Source: Ktedonobacter racemifer DSM 44963
GTDB taxonomy: Bacteria > Chloroflexota > Ktedonobacteria > Ktedonobacterales > Ktedonobacteraceae
Direction: 5' to 3'
NCBI RefSeq assembly: GCF_000178855.1
Contig: NZ_ADVG01000003.1
Location: 1,054,001 to 1,118,000, forward strand
DNA: 64,000 nt
This document shows positions 40,215 through 49,220 of this stretch, piece after piece. How positions within the stretch are numbered: the stretch's first letter is position 1; every line of letters starts with the position of its first letter. The position numbers and the translations under genes are program-made. The notes under the pieces are model-generated. The model worked only from the letters and a program-made list of their open reading frames with translations. It had not been told where the DNA came from and made no database searches.

Positions 40215-41576
40215 TTAAAATGGCGGCGTAATTTTCAGTAGCTTATTGATTGCGCCCGTAAACTGGTCCAGAGCTTGTTGTGGTGTGAATTGTCCAGCCA
40301 GAAGGGATTGGAAGGCCGATCCAGCCTGAGTCTCCAATTCAGAGGCGGAGCCGCTAAACCAGGCAATGGGATCAACGACCGCGTGAGCGGCTGCATCGGC
40401 ATAGTTCGACTGTGGTTGGAGTTGTTTATACTCTGTGCTATCGGTGATGGGCAGATAGGCGGGGATATGGCCTCCCTGAGCCCAGGTCAGGCTGTCTTTC
40501 AGCATAAAGGCAATAAACTCTAGCGCAGCCTTGCGCTGCGCCGGATCAACCTGTATCTGGTGTGGAAAGATGAACGCGTGTGAATCAGCCTGGGCGCGAT
40601 TCAGATCAAAGACTTTAGGGAGAGGTACCATGTTAAACTTCAGATTTTTCTGGGGTAAGAATGTGGAGACCTCCCACTCGCCATTCCAGTGAAAGGCAGC
40701 CTTCCCGCTACCAAAGGCCGCAACTGCGCCAGCATAATCTAGCGTGGAGGATGCCACCTTCTCTTTTTGCGTGAGATCGGACATGAATTGGAGCGCCTGG
40801 ATGGCCTTGGCATTGTCTATCGTTAATTGACGTCCATCCGCTGATAGTACCTCGCCTCCGAGCTGTGAATAGAGCGAATAGAAGATACGCCAGGGAGTAA
40901 CATCCTGCGTATCAACCGCCAGGCCTAAATAATTGGTGATTTGCCTGGTACGCTTAAAGGCATCCATGACGGCCTCCGCCCCTTCCAGCGGTTTGAGCGT
41001 ACCATCAGCGTTCAGCAAGCCAGCTTTTGCGCAAATATCCACGTTGTAATACATCACAAAGGGATGAGTATCCAGTGGAATCGCGTACAGCTTGCCGTTA
41101 TACTGCGCCCGCTTCCAGATATCGGGGAGGAAACGATCTTCGGTAATGCCTACCTTCGCTAACTCGTCCAGATCAAAAGAATCGAGCAGATTGTTTGCGG
41201 CATAGAGCGGTACTCGCGTCATATGCGAGACGCCCACATCGGGAGGACGTCCCCCCGCCGCGGCCATCGCCAGTTTGGTATAGTATGGCGCACCCCATGA
41301 GAGCGTGACCGCCTCCAACTGGACATCTGGACGGGATTTGCGGAAGTTATCTTCCATCTGCTCCATACGCACACCATCACCACCGCCGAACAGGTTCCAA
41401 AAGGTGAGACTGGCGCCTGCGCTGCCTGGAGTCGCACAGGCATTAAGCGCCGCAAGCGCGGCACTCCCTCCGATACCTAGCGCGACCGCGCGCTCCAAAA
41501 AGTGGCGACGAGTCATGCCTTGTGCGGGTGTAGGCATTGTCGCACTCGGCAACCGCCCATCCTGCTCTGAGAACAT
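40215..41576 (-). CDS. Sugar-binding lipoprotein of a CUT1 importer, exported by Tat
   Basis: 453 aa. ATG 41576 follows AGGAGGGAAATAG. The leader has twin arginines (MTRRHFLERAVALG, Arg23-Arg24) and a lipobox LNAC (Cys47), a Tat-lipoprotein arrangement. SBP_bac_1 domain: TFWNLFGGGDGVRMEQMEDNF and GGRPPDVGVSHMTRVPLYAA. By context it should bind arabinose-containing oligosaccharides, since its promoter and that of the GH51 gene carry the same operator. Confidence 0.9.
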   Translation of the reverse strand: MFSEQDGRLPSATMPTPAQGMTRRHFLERAVALGIGGSAALAALNACATPGSAGASLTFWNLFGGGDGVRMEQMEDNFRKSRPDVQLEAVTLSWGAPYYTKLAMAAAGGRPPDVGVSHMTRVPLYAANNLLDSFDLDELAKVGITEDRFLPDIWKRAQYNGKLYAIPLDTHPFVMYYNVDICAKAGLLNADGTLKPLEGAEAVMDAFKRTRQITNYLGLAVDTQDVTPWRIFYSLYSQLGGEVLSADGRQLTIDNAKAIQALQFMSDLTQKEKVASSTLDYAGAVAAFGSGKAAFHWNGEWEVSTFLPQKNLKFNMVPLPKVFDLNRAQADSHAFIFPHQIQVDPAQRKAALEFIAFMLKDSLTWAQGGHIPAYLPITDSTEYKQLQPQSNYADAAAHAVVDPIAWFSGSASELETQAGSAFQSLLAGQFTPQQALDQFTGAINKLLKITPPF

Positions 41577-41964
41577 AACTATTTCCCTCCTGAGGTCTTG
41601 CACAACGACGTGCATGTGATCCTACATCAAACGATGACAAAACGATACTGATGGAATACAAAAAAAGCCCTGGCTTCCATACGCCGTGCAAAATGCTTAC
41701 ACGGCGCTAGAGCACCAGGAGGATAGGTGTTAATGTTAGCCGAGCAATATATGTAACCCATGCAAGAGAGCTAGAATGTGTGCGCGCGCCAGACTGGCGA
41801 TGGGGAAAGGCAGGTACATATCCATAGAAAGGATGGCGAGGAAAGGATGATTTCACAGCAGTGTGTCCTTTCTAGTTTTATCGTCTACGATATCTGGTTA
41901 TATATCAAGCCAATAAATGAAAACTAGGAAGAGATGCATCAGGGTCAACACCTTTGTTAATTTA

Positions 41965-42008
41965 TTTGCAACGTTGCAAACATAACATATAAAATTTATG
42001 CTTGTCAA
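41965..42008 (-). promoter_or_regulatory. Promoter and LacI operator of the sugar ABC operon
   Basis: On the minus strand TTGACA (42008-42003), 18-bp spacer, TATGTT (41984-41979). The perfect 16-bp palindrome TTTGCAACGTTGCAAA (41965-41980) begins in the -10 box. It lies in the 41577-42085 gap, about 390 bases before the binding-protein start, leaving a long untranslated leader. Confidence 0.85.
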
Positions 42009-42085
42009 TAGTTTGCGCGTACATTTACAGAGATGAGGGAAAAAGATGGATGGCAAGCTAAAAGTTGGAGGAAGTACCTAAAGGT

Positions 42086-43117
42086 TTAGCGTTTCATGGT
42101 ACTCTCGCGGATGACCAGGTGGCAAGGCACTTCAACGCGCTCAGGTGGCCCATTGCGTGTACCATGGATACGACCAAGTAGGAAGGCAACCGCCAGGTCA
42201 CCAATCCTTTCTTTGTCAGGCGCGATAGTCGTAAGCGCAGGGACGGCATAGCGACTATCTTCGATATCATCAAAGCCGACAACTGCGATATCTTCAGGCA
42301 CGCAATAGCCTGCCTCATAGACCGCGCGCAAAACGCCTAGCGCCAGGTGATCATTAAAGCAGAAAATCGCGTCAGGGGGCTCATCCAGCGACAGCAAATA
42401 ACGCATGGCACGCGCGCCGGTGCCGCGGCTATACACAGGCAGACCACGAATAATCAGGTGAGGATCGATGGGCAAGCCTGCCTGTGTGAGCGCTTCAGTA
42501 TAGCCACGCAGGCGGAGGCGAGAGGTTTCGGTCTCATGTGCGTTTGTCTCCTGCATCCCAAGGGCCGCAATGCGTCGCCTACCTGTGGCAATGAGATGCT
42601 GGGTTGCCGTACGAGCAGCAGAGACATTATCATAGGTGACGTGATCGTAAGGTACATCATAGATACGATCACCCAGCAGCACCACGGGGACCGAGCCTAC
42701 GCGCGGCTGGAGATCTTCTGGCTCCAGGGCCAGGGGACTCAGGATAACCCCATCAATCAAATGAGGAGTTAAGCCCTTGAGCACGGCTCGCTCGTTGTCG
42801 CGTTTCCCCTGCGTATGATCGATAAGCACGGTATAATAGCGTGTCGCGGCTGCGCTGATAATCGCATTGGCGATCTCGGAGAAATAGACATTGCTGATGT
42901 CAGGAATAGCAAAGGCCAGAAGTTGTGAATGGCCTTTACGTAAGTAGCGGGCGGAGAGGTTTGGCTGATATTGCAGTTCTTCGATGGCCGCCTTGACGCG
43001 TTCACGCACTTCAGCAGTGACGTAGGGGTAATCATTGACGACATTTGAGACAGTGCGGATTGAAACCCCAGCTTTGCGGGCAACATCCTTTAATGTGGCG
43101 ACCAAGGAGCACCCCAT
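42086..43117 (-). CDS. LacI-family repressor of the arabinofuranoside module
   Basis: 343 aa. Helix-turn-helix ATLKDVARKAGVSIRTVSNVVN followed by the hinge YQPNLSARYLRKG and a periplasmic-binding-like effector domain (IPDISNVYFSEIANAI, PDAIFCFNDHLALGVLRAV, VVGFDDIEDSRY). Start ATG 43117 has only a weak site; a TTG five codons on would begin nearer the helix. Between the importer operon and the GH51 gene, both with the same palindromic operator, so it is their likely regulator. Confidence 0.92.
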   Translation of the reverse strand: MGCSLVATLKDVARKAGVSIRTVSNVVNDYPYVTAEVRERVKAAIEELQYQPNLSARYLRKGHSQLLAFAIPDISNVYFSEIANAIISAAATRYYTVLIDHTQGKRDNERAVLKGLTPHLIDGVILSPLALEPEDLQPRVGSVPVVLLGDRIYDVPYDHVTYDNVSAARTATQHLIATGRRRIAALGMQETNAHETETSRLRLRGYTEALTQAGLPIDPHLIIRGLPVYSRGTGARAMRYLLSLDEPPDAIFCFNDHLALGVLRAVYEAGYCVPEDIAVVGFDDIEDSRYAVPALTTIAPDKERIGDLAVAFLLGRIHGTRNGPPERVEVPCHLVIRESTMKR

Positions 43118-43238
43118 TCTTTAATTTCAGCGAACTTCTTCTCCGAAAACCCTGAGCGCGCTTGTCCCCGAATGGGGGGAGCGCTAGTCACGAGAGTGAC
43201 GTTGGGTTTCGGAATAAGATTGAAGAACCATGCCGCAA

Positions 43239-43268
43239 ATAGTAGCACCTTAACTGTACAATTGTCAA
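43239..43268 (-). promoter_or_regulatory. Probable promoter of the LacI gene
   Basis: Minus strand TTGACA (43268-43263), 18-bp spacer, TACTAT (43244-43239), 122 bp before the start codon. It lies back to back with the GH51 promoter. Confidence 0.6.
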
Positions 43269-43297
43269 CAGAAACACATTTTACTATCGCACAGCTA

Positions 43298-43344
43298 TTG
43301 ACAAAAGATAAATAGATAGAGTACGTTATTTGCAACGTTGCAAA
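43298..43344 (+). promoter_or_regulatory. Promoter and LacI operator of the GH51 gene
   Basis: TTGACA (43298-43303), 18 bp, TACGTT (43322-43327), then the palindrome TTTGCAACGTTGCAAA at 43329-43344, covering the transcription start. The 19-mer TTATTTGCAACGTTGCAAA is identical to the one in front of the ABC operon. Confidence 0.88.
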
Positions 43345-43393
43345 GATGATTGCAAAGCAGCAGTGACCGTGTAGTGCTAGAAGGAGCTAGTTC

Positions 43394-44881
43394 TTGGCAA
43401 AGATACATGTTGATATGGCTCGCAGCCTTGGTACTGTCGATCGTAAGATCTTTGGAGGTTTCGTTGAGCATTTAGGACGCTGTATATATGGGGGCATCTA
43501 TGAGGAAGGCTCTCCATTGAGTGATGAGCAGGGGTTCCGTAAAGATGTCATGGAGGCAGTACGTGGTCTCCAGACCCCCATCTTACGCTGGCCCGGCGGT
43601 AACTTTGTGAGCGGATACCATTGGGCAGATGGGATTGGTCCCGTTGAGAAGCGGCCGCGCCAATTGGAGTTGGCCTGGCATTCGGTGGAGTCTAATCGCT
43701 TCGGTACCGATGAATTTATGGAGTACTGTCGGGTACTGGGGGTTGAACCCTATCTGTGCGTCAATATGGGCTCGGGGACGATGGACGAGGCGCGGGCCTG
43801 GGTTGAGTACTGTAACGGTACTGGTGATACCTATTGGGCGAACCTGCGGCGGCAGAATGGACATGAGGAGCCGTACAACGTTAAATACTGGGGCCTGGGG
43901 AACGAGATGTATGGCGCCTGGCAGATAGGTCATCTCAGCCCAGAGGATTATGTCAAAAAGGCCATTGAGTTTGCCAAGGTCATGAAATGGACCGACCCGA
44001 GTATTCAACTGGTGGGTTGTGGCGAACAGGGATGGAACGCGTGGGATCGCGTTGTGATCGAGGGATTGGCTCCCTGGATAGATTACTATAGCATTCATCT
44101 GTATACTGGCAGCGCTAACCACTATAGCAATGTATTTTCGCCTGCGCTCGCCGAGTTGGCGATTAAGAGCAGCCAGGCTCTCATCGAAGCTGCACGCTTC
44201 ACGCAGAAGATTGAGCAGCCTATTTATATCGCATACGATGAATGGAATATCTGGTATCGCCAGCAGACAGCCGATAGTCGGCTGGAGGAGCAATACACAC
44301 TCTCCGATGCCCTGGCTATTGGCGTCTATCTCAATACCTTCATTCGACATAGCGATGTGGTCAAGATGGCGAACCTGGCCCAGCTTGTGAACGTAATTGC
44401 ACCTATTTTTACCAGCCCTGAAGGCCTCTTCTTGCAAACAATTTATCATCCTCTACGCCTGTATGCTGAACAGACGCAGGAGATTGCACTGGATGTGTAT
44501 GTCGATAGCGAGCAGATGACTTTGACCGCTGAGCAGCAGCGATCGCCCTGGGGGCAGCAATTTGCCGATCTGGGACCCTTTAAACTACTGGATGTGACCG
44601 CGACGCGTGATGAAGCTGGCAAAGTACTCACCCTGGCTGTGGTCAATCGCGATAGCGAGCGAGCACACGAGACAACAATCAAACTGGCCGAAGAGACCAC
44701 CATCACTGAGTTCACAGCATATGAAGTGAACGGGCCTGAGGTCGGTAGCCTGAACTCGTTCACGGAACAGACCGTGGTTGCCGCGCAGGAGCGTATACTG
44801 GAGGCTCCTGGGTCCGTGCGAACGCTGAGCTATACCTTTCCGGCGCATTCGTTGACCGTGTTGCGCTTGCAACTTGCGTAG
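43394..44881 (+). CDS. GH51 alpha-L-arabinofuranosidase
   Basis: 495 aa, cytoplasmic (no signal peptide), so it acts on imported oligosaccharides. Starts at TTG, seven bases after AAGGAG. Typical GH51 segments: FGGFVEHLGRCIYGGIYEEGS, LRWPGGNFVSGYHW, acid/base Glu171 in WGLGNEMYG and nucleophile Glu283 in IAYDEWNIWY. Length is standard. Removes arabinofuranose from arabinan or arabinoxylan fragments. LacI operator in its promoter; ends with a hairpin. Confidence 0.95.
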   Translation: MAKIHVDMARSLGTVDRKIFGGFVEHLGRCIYGGIYEEGSPLSDEQGFRKDVMEAVRGLQTPILRWPGGNFVSGYHWADGIGPVEKRPRQLELAWHSVESNRFGTDEFMEYCRVLGVEPYLCVNMGSGTMDEARAWVEYCNGTGDTYWANLRRQNGHEEPYNVKYWGLGNEMYGAWQIGHLSPEDYVKKAIEFAKVMKWTDPSIQLVGCGEQGWNAWDRVVIEGLAPWIDYYSIHLYTGSANHYSNVFSPALAELAIKSSQALIEAARFTQKIEQPIYIAYDEWNIWYRQQTADSRLEEQYTLSDALAIGVYLNTFIRHSDVVKMANLAQLVNVIAPIFTSPEGLFLQTIYHPLRLYAEQTQEIALDVYVDSEQMTLTAEQQRSPWGQQFADLGPFKLLDVTATRDEAGKVLTLAVVNRDSERAHETTIKLAEETTITEFTAYEVNGPEVGSLNSFTEQTVVAAQERILEAPGSVRTLSYTFPAHSLTVLRLQLA

Positions 44882-44896
44882 GTAGAGGGCAAAAGT

Positions 44897-44946
44897 GGTG
44901 AATTCACATAGGGTCCATGCAAGCATGGACCCTATGTGAATTCACC
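44897..44946 (+). terminator. 24-bp perfect hairpin with GGGTCCATGC apex
   Basis: Arms 44897-44920 and 44923-44946, two-base loop AA. The apical half GGGTCCATGC/GCATGGACCC is shared with palindromes at 59854-59951 and 61964-62028; the outer half is not. Confidence 0.87.
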
Positions 44947-44989
44947 ATTTTGTAACTCATTCTTTCTCTAATCAGCTGTAGAAGGCGGA

Positions 44990-45739
44990 CTAGAGCGTAT
45001 TGAAGAGCATACCGCCCTCAGCATAGATCTCTGATCCTACCACGAAGGAGGAGTCGGAGGACGCAAGAAACAGGGCGACCTTCGCGATTTCTTCAGGACG
45101 TCCCAACCGCTTGACTGGAGATCGTTGCGCAATCTGTTGCGTAAAAGCCGCATATGCCTCTGGCGGCAGTCCATCTAGGATTGGCGTCTCGGTAGGGCCA
45201 ATGGTAATGGTGTTGACACGAATGCCACGCTCAATCAACTCAGCGGAGAGAGTTCGCGCGAGGGAGTGGATTGCGGCTTTGCTTGCCGAATAGACTGAAC
45301 TGCCAGGTATCGCCATGTGGGCGTTGATGGAGCCATTGATGATGATCGATGCATTCTCGTTGAGAATCGGTAGAGCTTTCTGAATAGTGAAATAGGCTCC
45401 TTTGAAATTGGTGTTGATCACCGTGTCAAAGTCTTCTTCTGTCACTTCCTCAAGCGCTCCCGTTCTGACAATGCCCGCGTTGACAAAGAGAATATCCAAT
45501 CTGCCAAATGTCTCATGTGCCTGAGCGATCAACTGATTGATATCACTGAGCTTCGAAACATCTGAGGGAACCGCCAGTACGTTCTCTCCCAGCTCTCTCG
45601 CGGCTGCTTCCAATGTTTCGCGGTTGCGCCCTGAAAGCACAACTTTTGCTCCTTGCGCGTAAAACTCTCTCGCAGTTGCCAGGCCAATTCCGCTGTTACC
45701 ACCTGTCACTAACGCAACTTTTCCCTGAAGTGAACGCAT
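44990..45739 (-). CDS. SDR oxidoreductase next to a TetR regulator
   Basis: 249 aa. TGGNSGIG cofactor loop, NAG, active-site YSASKAA with the preceding Ser in INGSINAH, and C-terminal GSEIYAEGGM. AAAGGATAACG precedes the ATG at 45739. Such SDRs paired with TetR genes are common and usually reduce or oxidise small carbonyls or quinones. Divergent from the TetR gene and probably repressed by it. Confidence 0.92.
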   Translation of the reverse strand: MRSLQGKVALVTGGNSGIGLATAREFYAQGAKVVLSGRNRETLEAAARELGENVLAVPSDVSKLSDINQLIAQAHETFGRLDILFVNAGIVRTGALEEVTEEDFDTVINTNFKGAYFTIQKALPILNENASIIINGSINAHMAIPGSSVYSASKAAIHSLARTLSAELIERGIRVNTITIGPTETPILDGLPPEAYAAFTQQIAQRSPVKRLGRPEEIAKVALFLASSDSSFVVGSEIYAEGGMLFNTL

Positions 45740-45950
45740 AACGTTATCCTTTCGATAAAGAAGAGCGAATAGTTACATGCATGCATGAATGTGATGCTGT
45801 TTTCTATTCCCTCTGAGAATGTTTTGTGAAATGAGCACTCTTCTCAATTTTCTTCAAAGAGAGCAGAAAAAGAGACAAGAAGAATCAGGTCATCAACGAA
45901 CCAGAAGATACGAACAACTAGCTCGCAATGCCCTCCTATGGTATACTACA

Positions 45951-45998
45951 AACGGACGACAATCCGTTATGAGGGCATTATACGGACGACAATCCGTT
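45951..45998 (+). promoter_or_regulatory. Twin TetR operators
   Basis: ACGGACGACAATCCGTT occurs at 45952-45968 and 45982-45998, 30 bp apart (about three helix turns). Each has the dyad ACGGA...TCCGT. The first follows directly after a TATACT (45942-45947) that could be a -10 box. They lie 28-75 bp before the TetR start, between it and the divergent SDR gene. Confidence 0.8.
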
Positions 45999-46025
45999 TT
46001 GGCAAGAGGTCAAAGGAGGATTTGA

Positions 46026-46703
46026 GTGAATCATCGACGAGAGAAGGTAACGGAGCAGAAGCAGAAGCGTGAAGAACGCCGTGATGCCCTGGAGAATCGG
46101 CAGCAGCTCCTACAAACAGCGGAGGCGCTCTTTTCCAAACGAGATATTGAGGCAGTTACGATGACGGAAATCGCCAAAGCGGCTGGCGTTGGCCAGGGAA
46201 CGCTTTATCGCCATTTTGCCCACAAAGGGGAGCTTTTAGAAGCGTTGCTTTCTCCCCATTTCGAGCGCTTTCAGGAAGAGGCGATTGCTAATTTTGGATA
46301 TGAGCAGGCGGCTACGCAACCATTGCAGCTTATTTATCTCTTCCTCATTCATTTTGCGCACTTTATTGAAGAGCACACCGCATATCTTCAAGCCCTGTAT
46401 AGAGCGTATCAGGCTCAAGGAGGTCGGAGTTTTTATCAGTGTGCTGGACACCAATGGAATAAAGAACGGGTTAAATACTACTTGCAGAACGCTGTTGGGG
46501 TGGGCGCATCTAGTGCCGACTTGGATAGTGACTATCTTGCTGAGTCTTTGCTGGCGGTCATCCAGGTAGATCTCTATCTCTATCAACGCCACACGCTCGA
46601 TTGGAGTGAAGAGCGCATTGTGAACGGTCTTGCGCAATTGCTTGAGGGTCTGGCAAAACATTCGCTCCATCTTCCGGAGCAGATGGTGGGTCGCAAGATG
46701 TGA
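46026..46703 (+). CDS. TetR-family regulator
   Basis: 225 aa. Starts at GTG, five bases after AAAGGAGGA. Helix-turn-helix LLQTAEALFSKRDIEAVTMTEIAKAAGVGQGTLYRHFAHKGELLEALL, then a helical sensor domain. Two operator copies in front indicate autoregulation and control of the divergent SDR gene. Confidence 0.92.
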   Translation: MNHRREKVTEQKQKREERRDALENRQQLLQTAEALFSKRDIEAVTMTEIAKAAGVGQGTLYRHFAHKGELLEALLSPHFERFQEEAIANFGYEQAATQPLQLIYLFLIHFAHFIEEHTAYLQALYRAYQAQGGRSFYQCAGHQWNKERVKYYLQNAVGVGASSADLDSDYLAESLLAVIQVDLYLYQRHTLDWSEERIVNGLAQLLEGLAKHSLHLPEQMVGRKM

Positions 46704-46747
46704 GTGCTGAGGAAAGGCGTCAGCGCTCACCCAATGGTATTCCTAAT

Positions 46748-46793
46748 AAAGAAGGTTCGCAAGCGGGGTTGCCCTCGCTTGCGAACCTTCTTT
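46748..46793. terminator. 18-bp perfect hairpin
   Basis: Arms 46748-46765 and 46776-46793, flanked by A3/T3. Terminates the TetR gene (plus) and the 35-codon gene (minus). Confidence 0.85.
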
Positions 46794-46803
46794 CTTGAAG
46801 CAT

Positions 46804-46911
46804 TTAGGCTTGAGTACGGCTAGCAGCTTTCTTCTCGCGCTGGGCTTCTTTTTTTTGCTTATTTGATTTGGGTGCAGCTTTCTGCACTTTCTTCTGCTCT
46901 TTGTTTGCCAT
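46804..46911 (-). CDS. Small, highly basic 35-residue protein
   Basis: ATG 46911 to TAA 46806-46804. The product begins MANKEQKKVQKAAPKSNKQK and continues with KEAQREKKAASRTQA; 12 of 35 residues are Lys or Arg, and there are no hydrophobic stretches. GAAGGGAAG lies about ten bases upstream and a perfect terminator hairpin 10 bp after the stop, so it looks like a complete small gene. Could bind nucleic acid or the ribosome (inference from charge only). Confidence 0.6.
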   Translation of the reverse strand: MANKEQKKVQKAAPKSNKQKKEAQREKKAASRTQA

Positions 46912-47272
46912 GAAAAGGACTTCCCTTCTTTTTCTAGAGAAAAATCATACGCCGTTGCAATGGACATGCCGTCGTTCAATTCCTTCGGAGTCTTATCTTC
47001 CTCTATCTAGTCTATCATAGGCTGTATAGAGGAAGTGTTGAGTTTAAGAACCAAAAAGAGATGCGTTTCCAATCTCAGCATTCTCAGTCAAGGCTTTTAC
47101 TCTGGATGGGTCATAATTAAGCACACTCTTTTAAGTATGTCAATCAAGGTCTTCATCTCTCCCTTTTGCCCTCATCTGTTTTTATTTCTGGATCGTGTTC
47201 TAATTGATAGATGAACATTTACATACATCTATCAGATATTGTTAAGATTTTCCATATCGAGAGGTGAAAAAT
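46912..47272. other. Gap with divergent promoter regions only
   Basis: AT-rich DNA between the 35-codon gene and the GlsB/YeaQ-like gene. No gene, repeat or clear operator seen. Confidence 0.5.
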
Positions 47273-47560
47273 ATGCATTTGGTTCTTGCAGCAGCACTTA
47301 ACCCCGGCGGTATTATTGCATGGATCGTTATTGGTCTGGTGGCCGGCTGGCTGGCTGGCGTTGTCATGCCAGGCAAAGGCTATGGCCTTATCGGTGACCT
47401 TGTCCTGGGTCTAGTAGGCGCTTTGCTCGGTGGCTTCATTGTTGGCCTGCTGGCACCCGATGCAACCTTTGGTTTCTGGGGAAGCCTGCTCGTTGCTCTG
47501 ATTGGTTCCTGTATCCTTGTCGCGATCTTGCACGCCGTGACAGGGCGAAGAGCATTATAA
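47273..47560 (+). CDS. GlsB/YeaQ/YmgE-type small membrane stress protein
   Basis: 95 aa with three hydrophobic glycine-rich helices: GGIIAWIVIGLVAGWLAGVVMPGKGYGLIGDLVLGLVGALLGGF and the C-terminal LLVALIGSCILVAILHAV. This is the transglycosylase-associated protein family (no enzyme activity known), often induced by envelope or osmotic stress. ATG 47273 has GAGAGGTG upstream. Followed by a 32-bp hairpin. Confidence 0.92.
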   Translation: MHLVLAAALNPGGIIAWIVIGLVAGWLAGVVMPGKGYGLIGDLVLGLVGALLGGFIVGLLAPDATFGFWGSLLVALIGSCILVAILHAVTGRRAL

Positions 47561-47562
47561 AT

Positions 47563-47630
47563 AATCAAGAAGAATGAAAGAAACAGGACCCAACGGATGT
47601 TGGGTCCTGTTTCTTTCATTCTTCTTGATT
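47563..47630 (+). terminator. 32-bp perfect hairpin
   Basis: Arms 47563-47594 and 47599-47630, loop GGAT. Begins three bases after the stop codon of the GlsB-like gene. Confidence 0.88.
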
Positions 47631-48107
47631 AATCAGTGTGTATGTCTATTGGGCATTGTGTACAAATATGTGTCGTAAATTTCTTATCTTTCGCCTGTGT
47701 CTTCTTGTTGGAAGAGCTCTTATACTGTAGAGACAAGATGGGTTGCTTGCTTTTCTGGCTAGCTTTTATAGAGGCATCAGAGACATATTTCTCGACTCAC
47801 CTGGCAAACACTTATCTTTTCTGTGAGAAGCGGAGAGCGTTTCAATCGCCAATGATGTCGATGGGTCTCTTCCTCCTCCGCTTGAGGGATGGTCTGTATA
47901 CGTGCAAACCCGTATACTGGCCATCTCTTTTTGCTTTGTCAACGGACCACCCAACTGGTCTGTTCTCCGATGATGCTCGCTAAAAGCGCGTACTCTATAC
48001 TCTGTAAGGGAATATCATGAAGAGAACCAGGCTAACACTGTCAGCGCAACAGGGGGAGCGGCCGTTGCGCGAAGGAAATCATACTCAGTATCGACCGTGC
48101 CCGCCTC
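47631..48107. other. Gap of about 480 bp without a supported gene
   Basis: Short open frames exist on both strands, but none has a start with a ribosome site and protein-like sequence. It precedes the 3' end of the AraC pseudogene and may be decayed DNA. Confidence 0.45.
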
Positions 48108-49055
48108 TCATTGTCTAGAGAAAGCAAGCGTTTCTCCTCGCAACCGTCGCACGTCGCGCATGGGAGAAACTCCAAAGAGGCTTCTGTACTCGCGATTGAA
48201 GTGGGAGGCGTCCTAGTAGCCGACACGATAGGCCGCTCCTTGAGCGTCGAGGTCTTCACCCAGCATCAGGCGACGAGCTTCCTGGAGCCGTAACTGTTTC
48301 TGGAATTGCAAGGGACTCATTGCGGTCACGGCCTTGAAGTGGTGGTGCAACCCTGAGACGCTCATACCCAGTCCCCGCGCGAGGTCCTCGATGTGCAGTG
48401 GCTGGTCGAAGTCCTGGCGAATACGTGTGACTGCTCTGGCAATGTTAGAGGTGTATCCTCCCATCATCGTCAGGTGGCGGAGCCGACCACCCTGCTCACC
48501 CATGAGAAGGCGATAGACGATTTCCCGTGTAATCAATGGCAGCAAGACCGGTGCTTCGGCAGGGGCATCCAGGAGTCGGACAAGCCGCACGGCAGCGTCC
48601 AACACATTTCCATCCAACAAACTGACATCAATGGCTCTCGCATCCGCCTGCTTTCTCGGAGAGGTGTACCCCGCCTCCAGCAGAACCGAACTCACGATGG
48701 TGGGAGGGAGTTCCAGGCACAAGCTCAGGTAGGGCTGGGCTTTCGAGGCTTCCAGAACCTGGCTGATGCTGGGAAGCTCGATGGTGGTCAGCAGGTAATG
48801 CCAGGGATCGTAGCGATAGCGGGTCTCGCCGAGCAGAACCTCTTTGCTACCCTGAGCAATCACGCACACGGATGGCGTGGACACCCCATACAACAACCCC
48901 GAAGGCTTGGAGGCACAGGCCAGATGCAACCCTGAGAATGGCTGGATCACCCCATCTTCGTGGATGACCCGCGAAACGCGCTCAAGCAGCTCCTCGTGGT
49001 TGGCCTGGATTCGTTGGGCTTAGCGCTCTACAGGCTTGTGGATCATAGTATTCAT
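48108..49055 (-). pseudogene. AraC-family regulator gene with two nonsense codons
   Basis: The full frame starts at ATG 49055 (AAGAGGTCCCG upstream) and reads MNTMIHKPVER, then TAA (49022-49020) where relatives have a Leu-like codon (TTA to TAA is one change). It continues RIQANHEELLERVSRVIHED, the AraC_N domain (GLLYGVSTPSVCVIAQGSKE) and the first HTH (PLHIEDLARGLGMSVSGLHHHFK). In the second HTH RVGY is followed by TAG (48215-48213, expected GAG), then DASHFNREYRSLFGVSP to TGA at 48110-48108. The middle part could be re-initiated but would lack the last recognition helix. Close relatives regulate adjacent SDR/AKR genes. Confidence 0.88.
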
Positions 49056-49100
49056 CGGGACCTCTTCTCTTGTTGCGCGCGCTCGCATCCGCAAGATTTG

Positions 49101-49220
49101 CAGAATCAGACAATCATTTGCGACAATCATTCTATCACCCAGGGCTTTGGTGCGTCTATACTATTCCCAGACAGAGCATATGCCGCTCTGCTTTTGCAGG
49201 TATGCTGGAATTTTGTTCAA
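49101..49220 (+). promoter_or_regulatory. Upstream promoter copy A with AraC-type direct repeats
   Basis: GACAATCATT occurs at 49109-49118 and 49122-49131, a 13-bp period direct repeat of the kind bound by AraC-family monomers. Downstream is TCTATACTATTCCC, probable -10. Some 330 bp on, copy B (49428-49550) repeats the whole arrangement with divergence. After copy A only a 15-codon start remains (ATG 49363, MSESQEQTPVQELRRR, stop), apparently the stub of a deleted gene. Confidence 0.6.

Noticed and set aside
45776..45800. ATGCATGCATG run as an operator of the SDR gene
   Set aside because: It is a simple alternating repeat close to the start; the twin ACGGA dyads are much better candidates.
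45819..46025. 68-codon frame reading into the TetR operators
   Set aside because: Its sequence is generated by the two operator copies and has no ribosome site.
48213..48950. AraC regulator read as a complete shorter gene
   Set aside because: Family-typical sequence continues in the same frame beyond both the proposed start and the stop, so this is the middle of a gene with nonsense codons.
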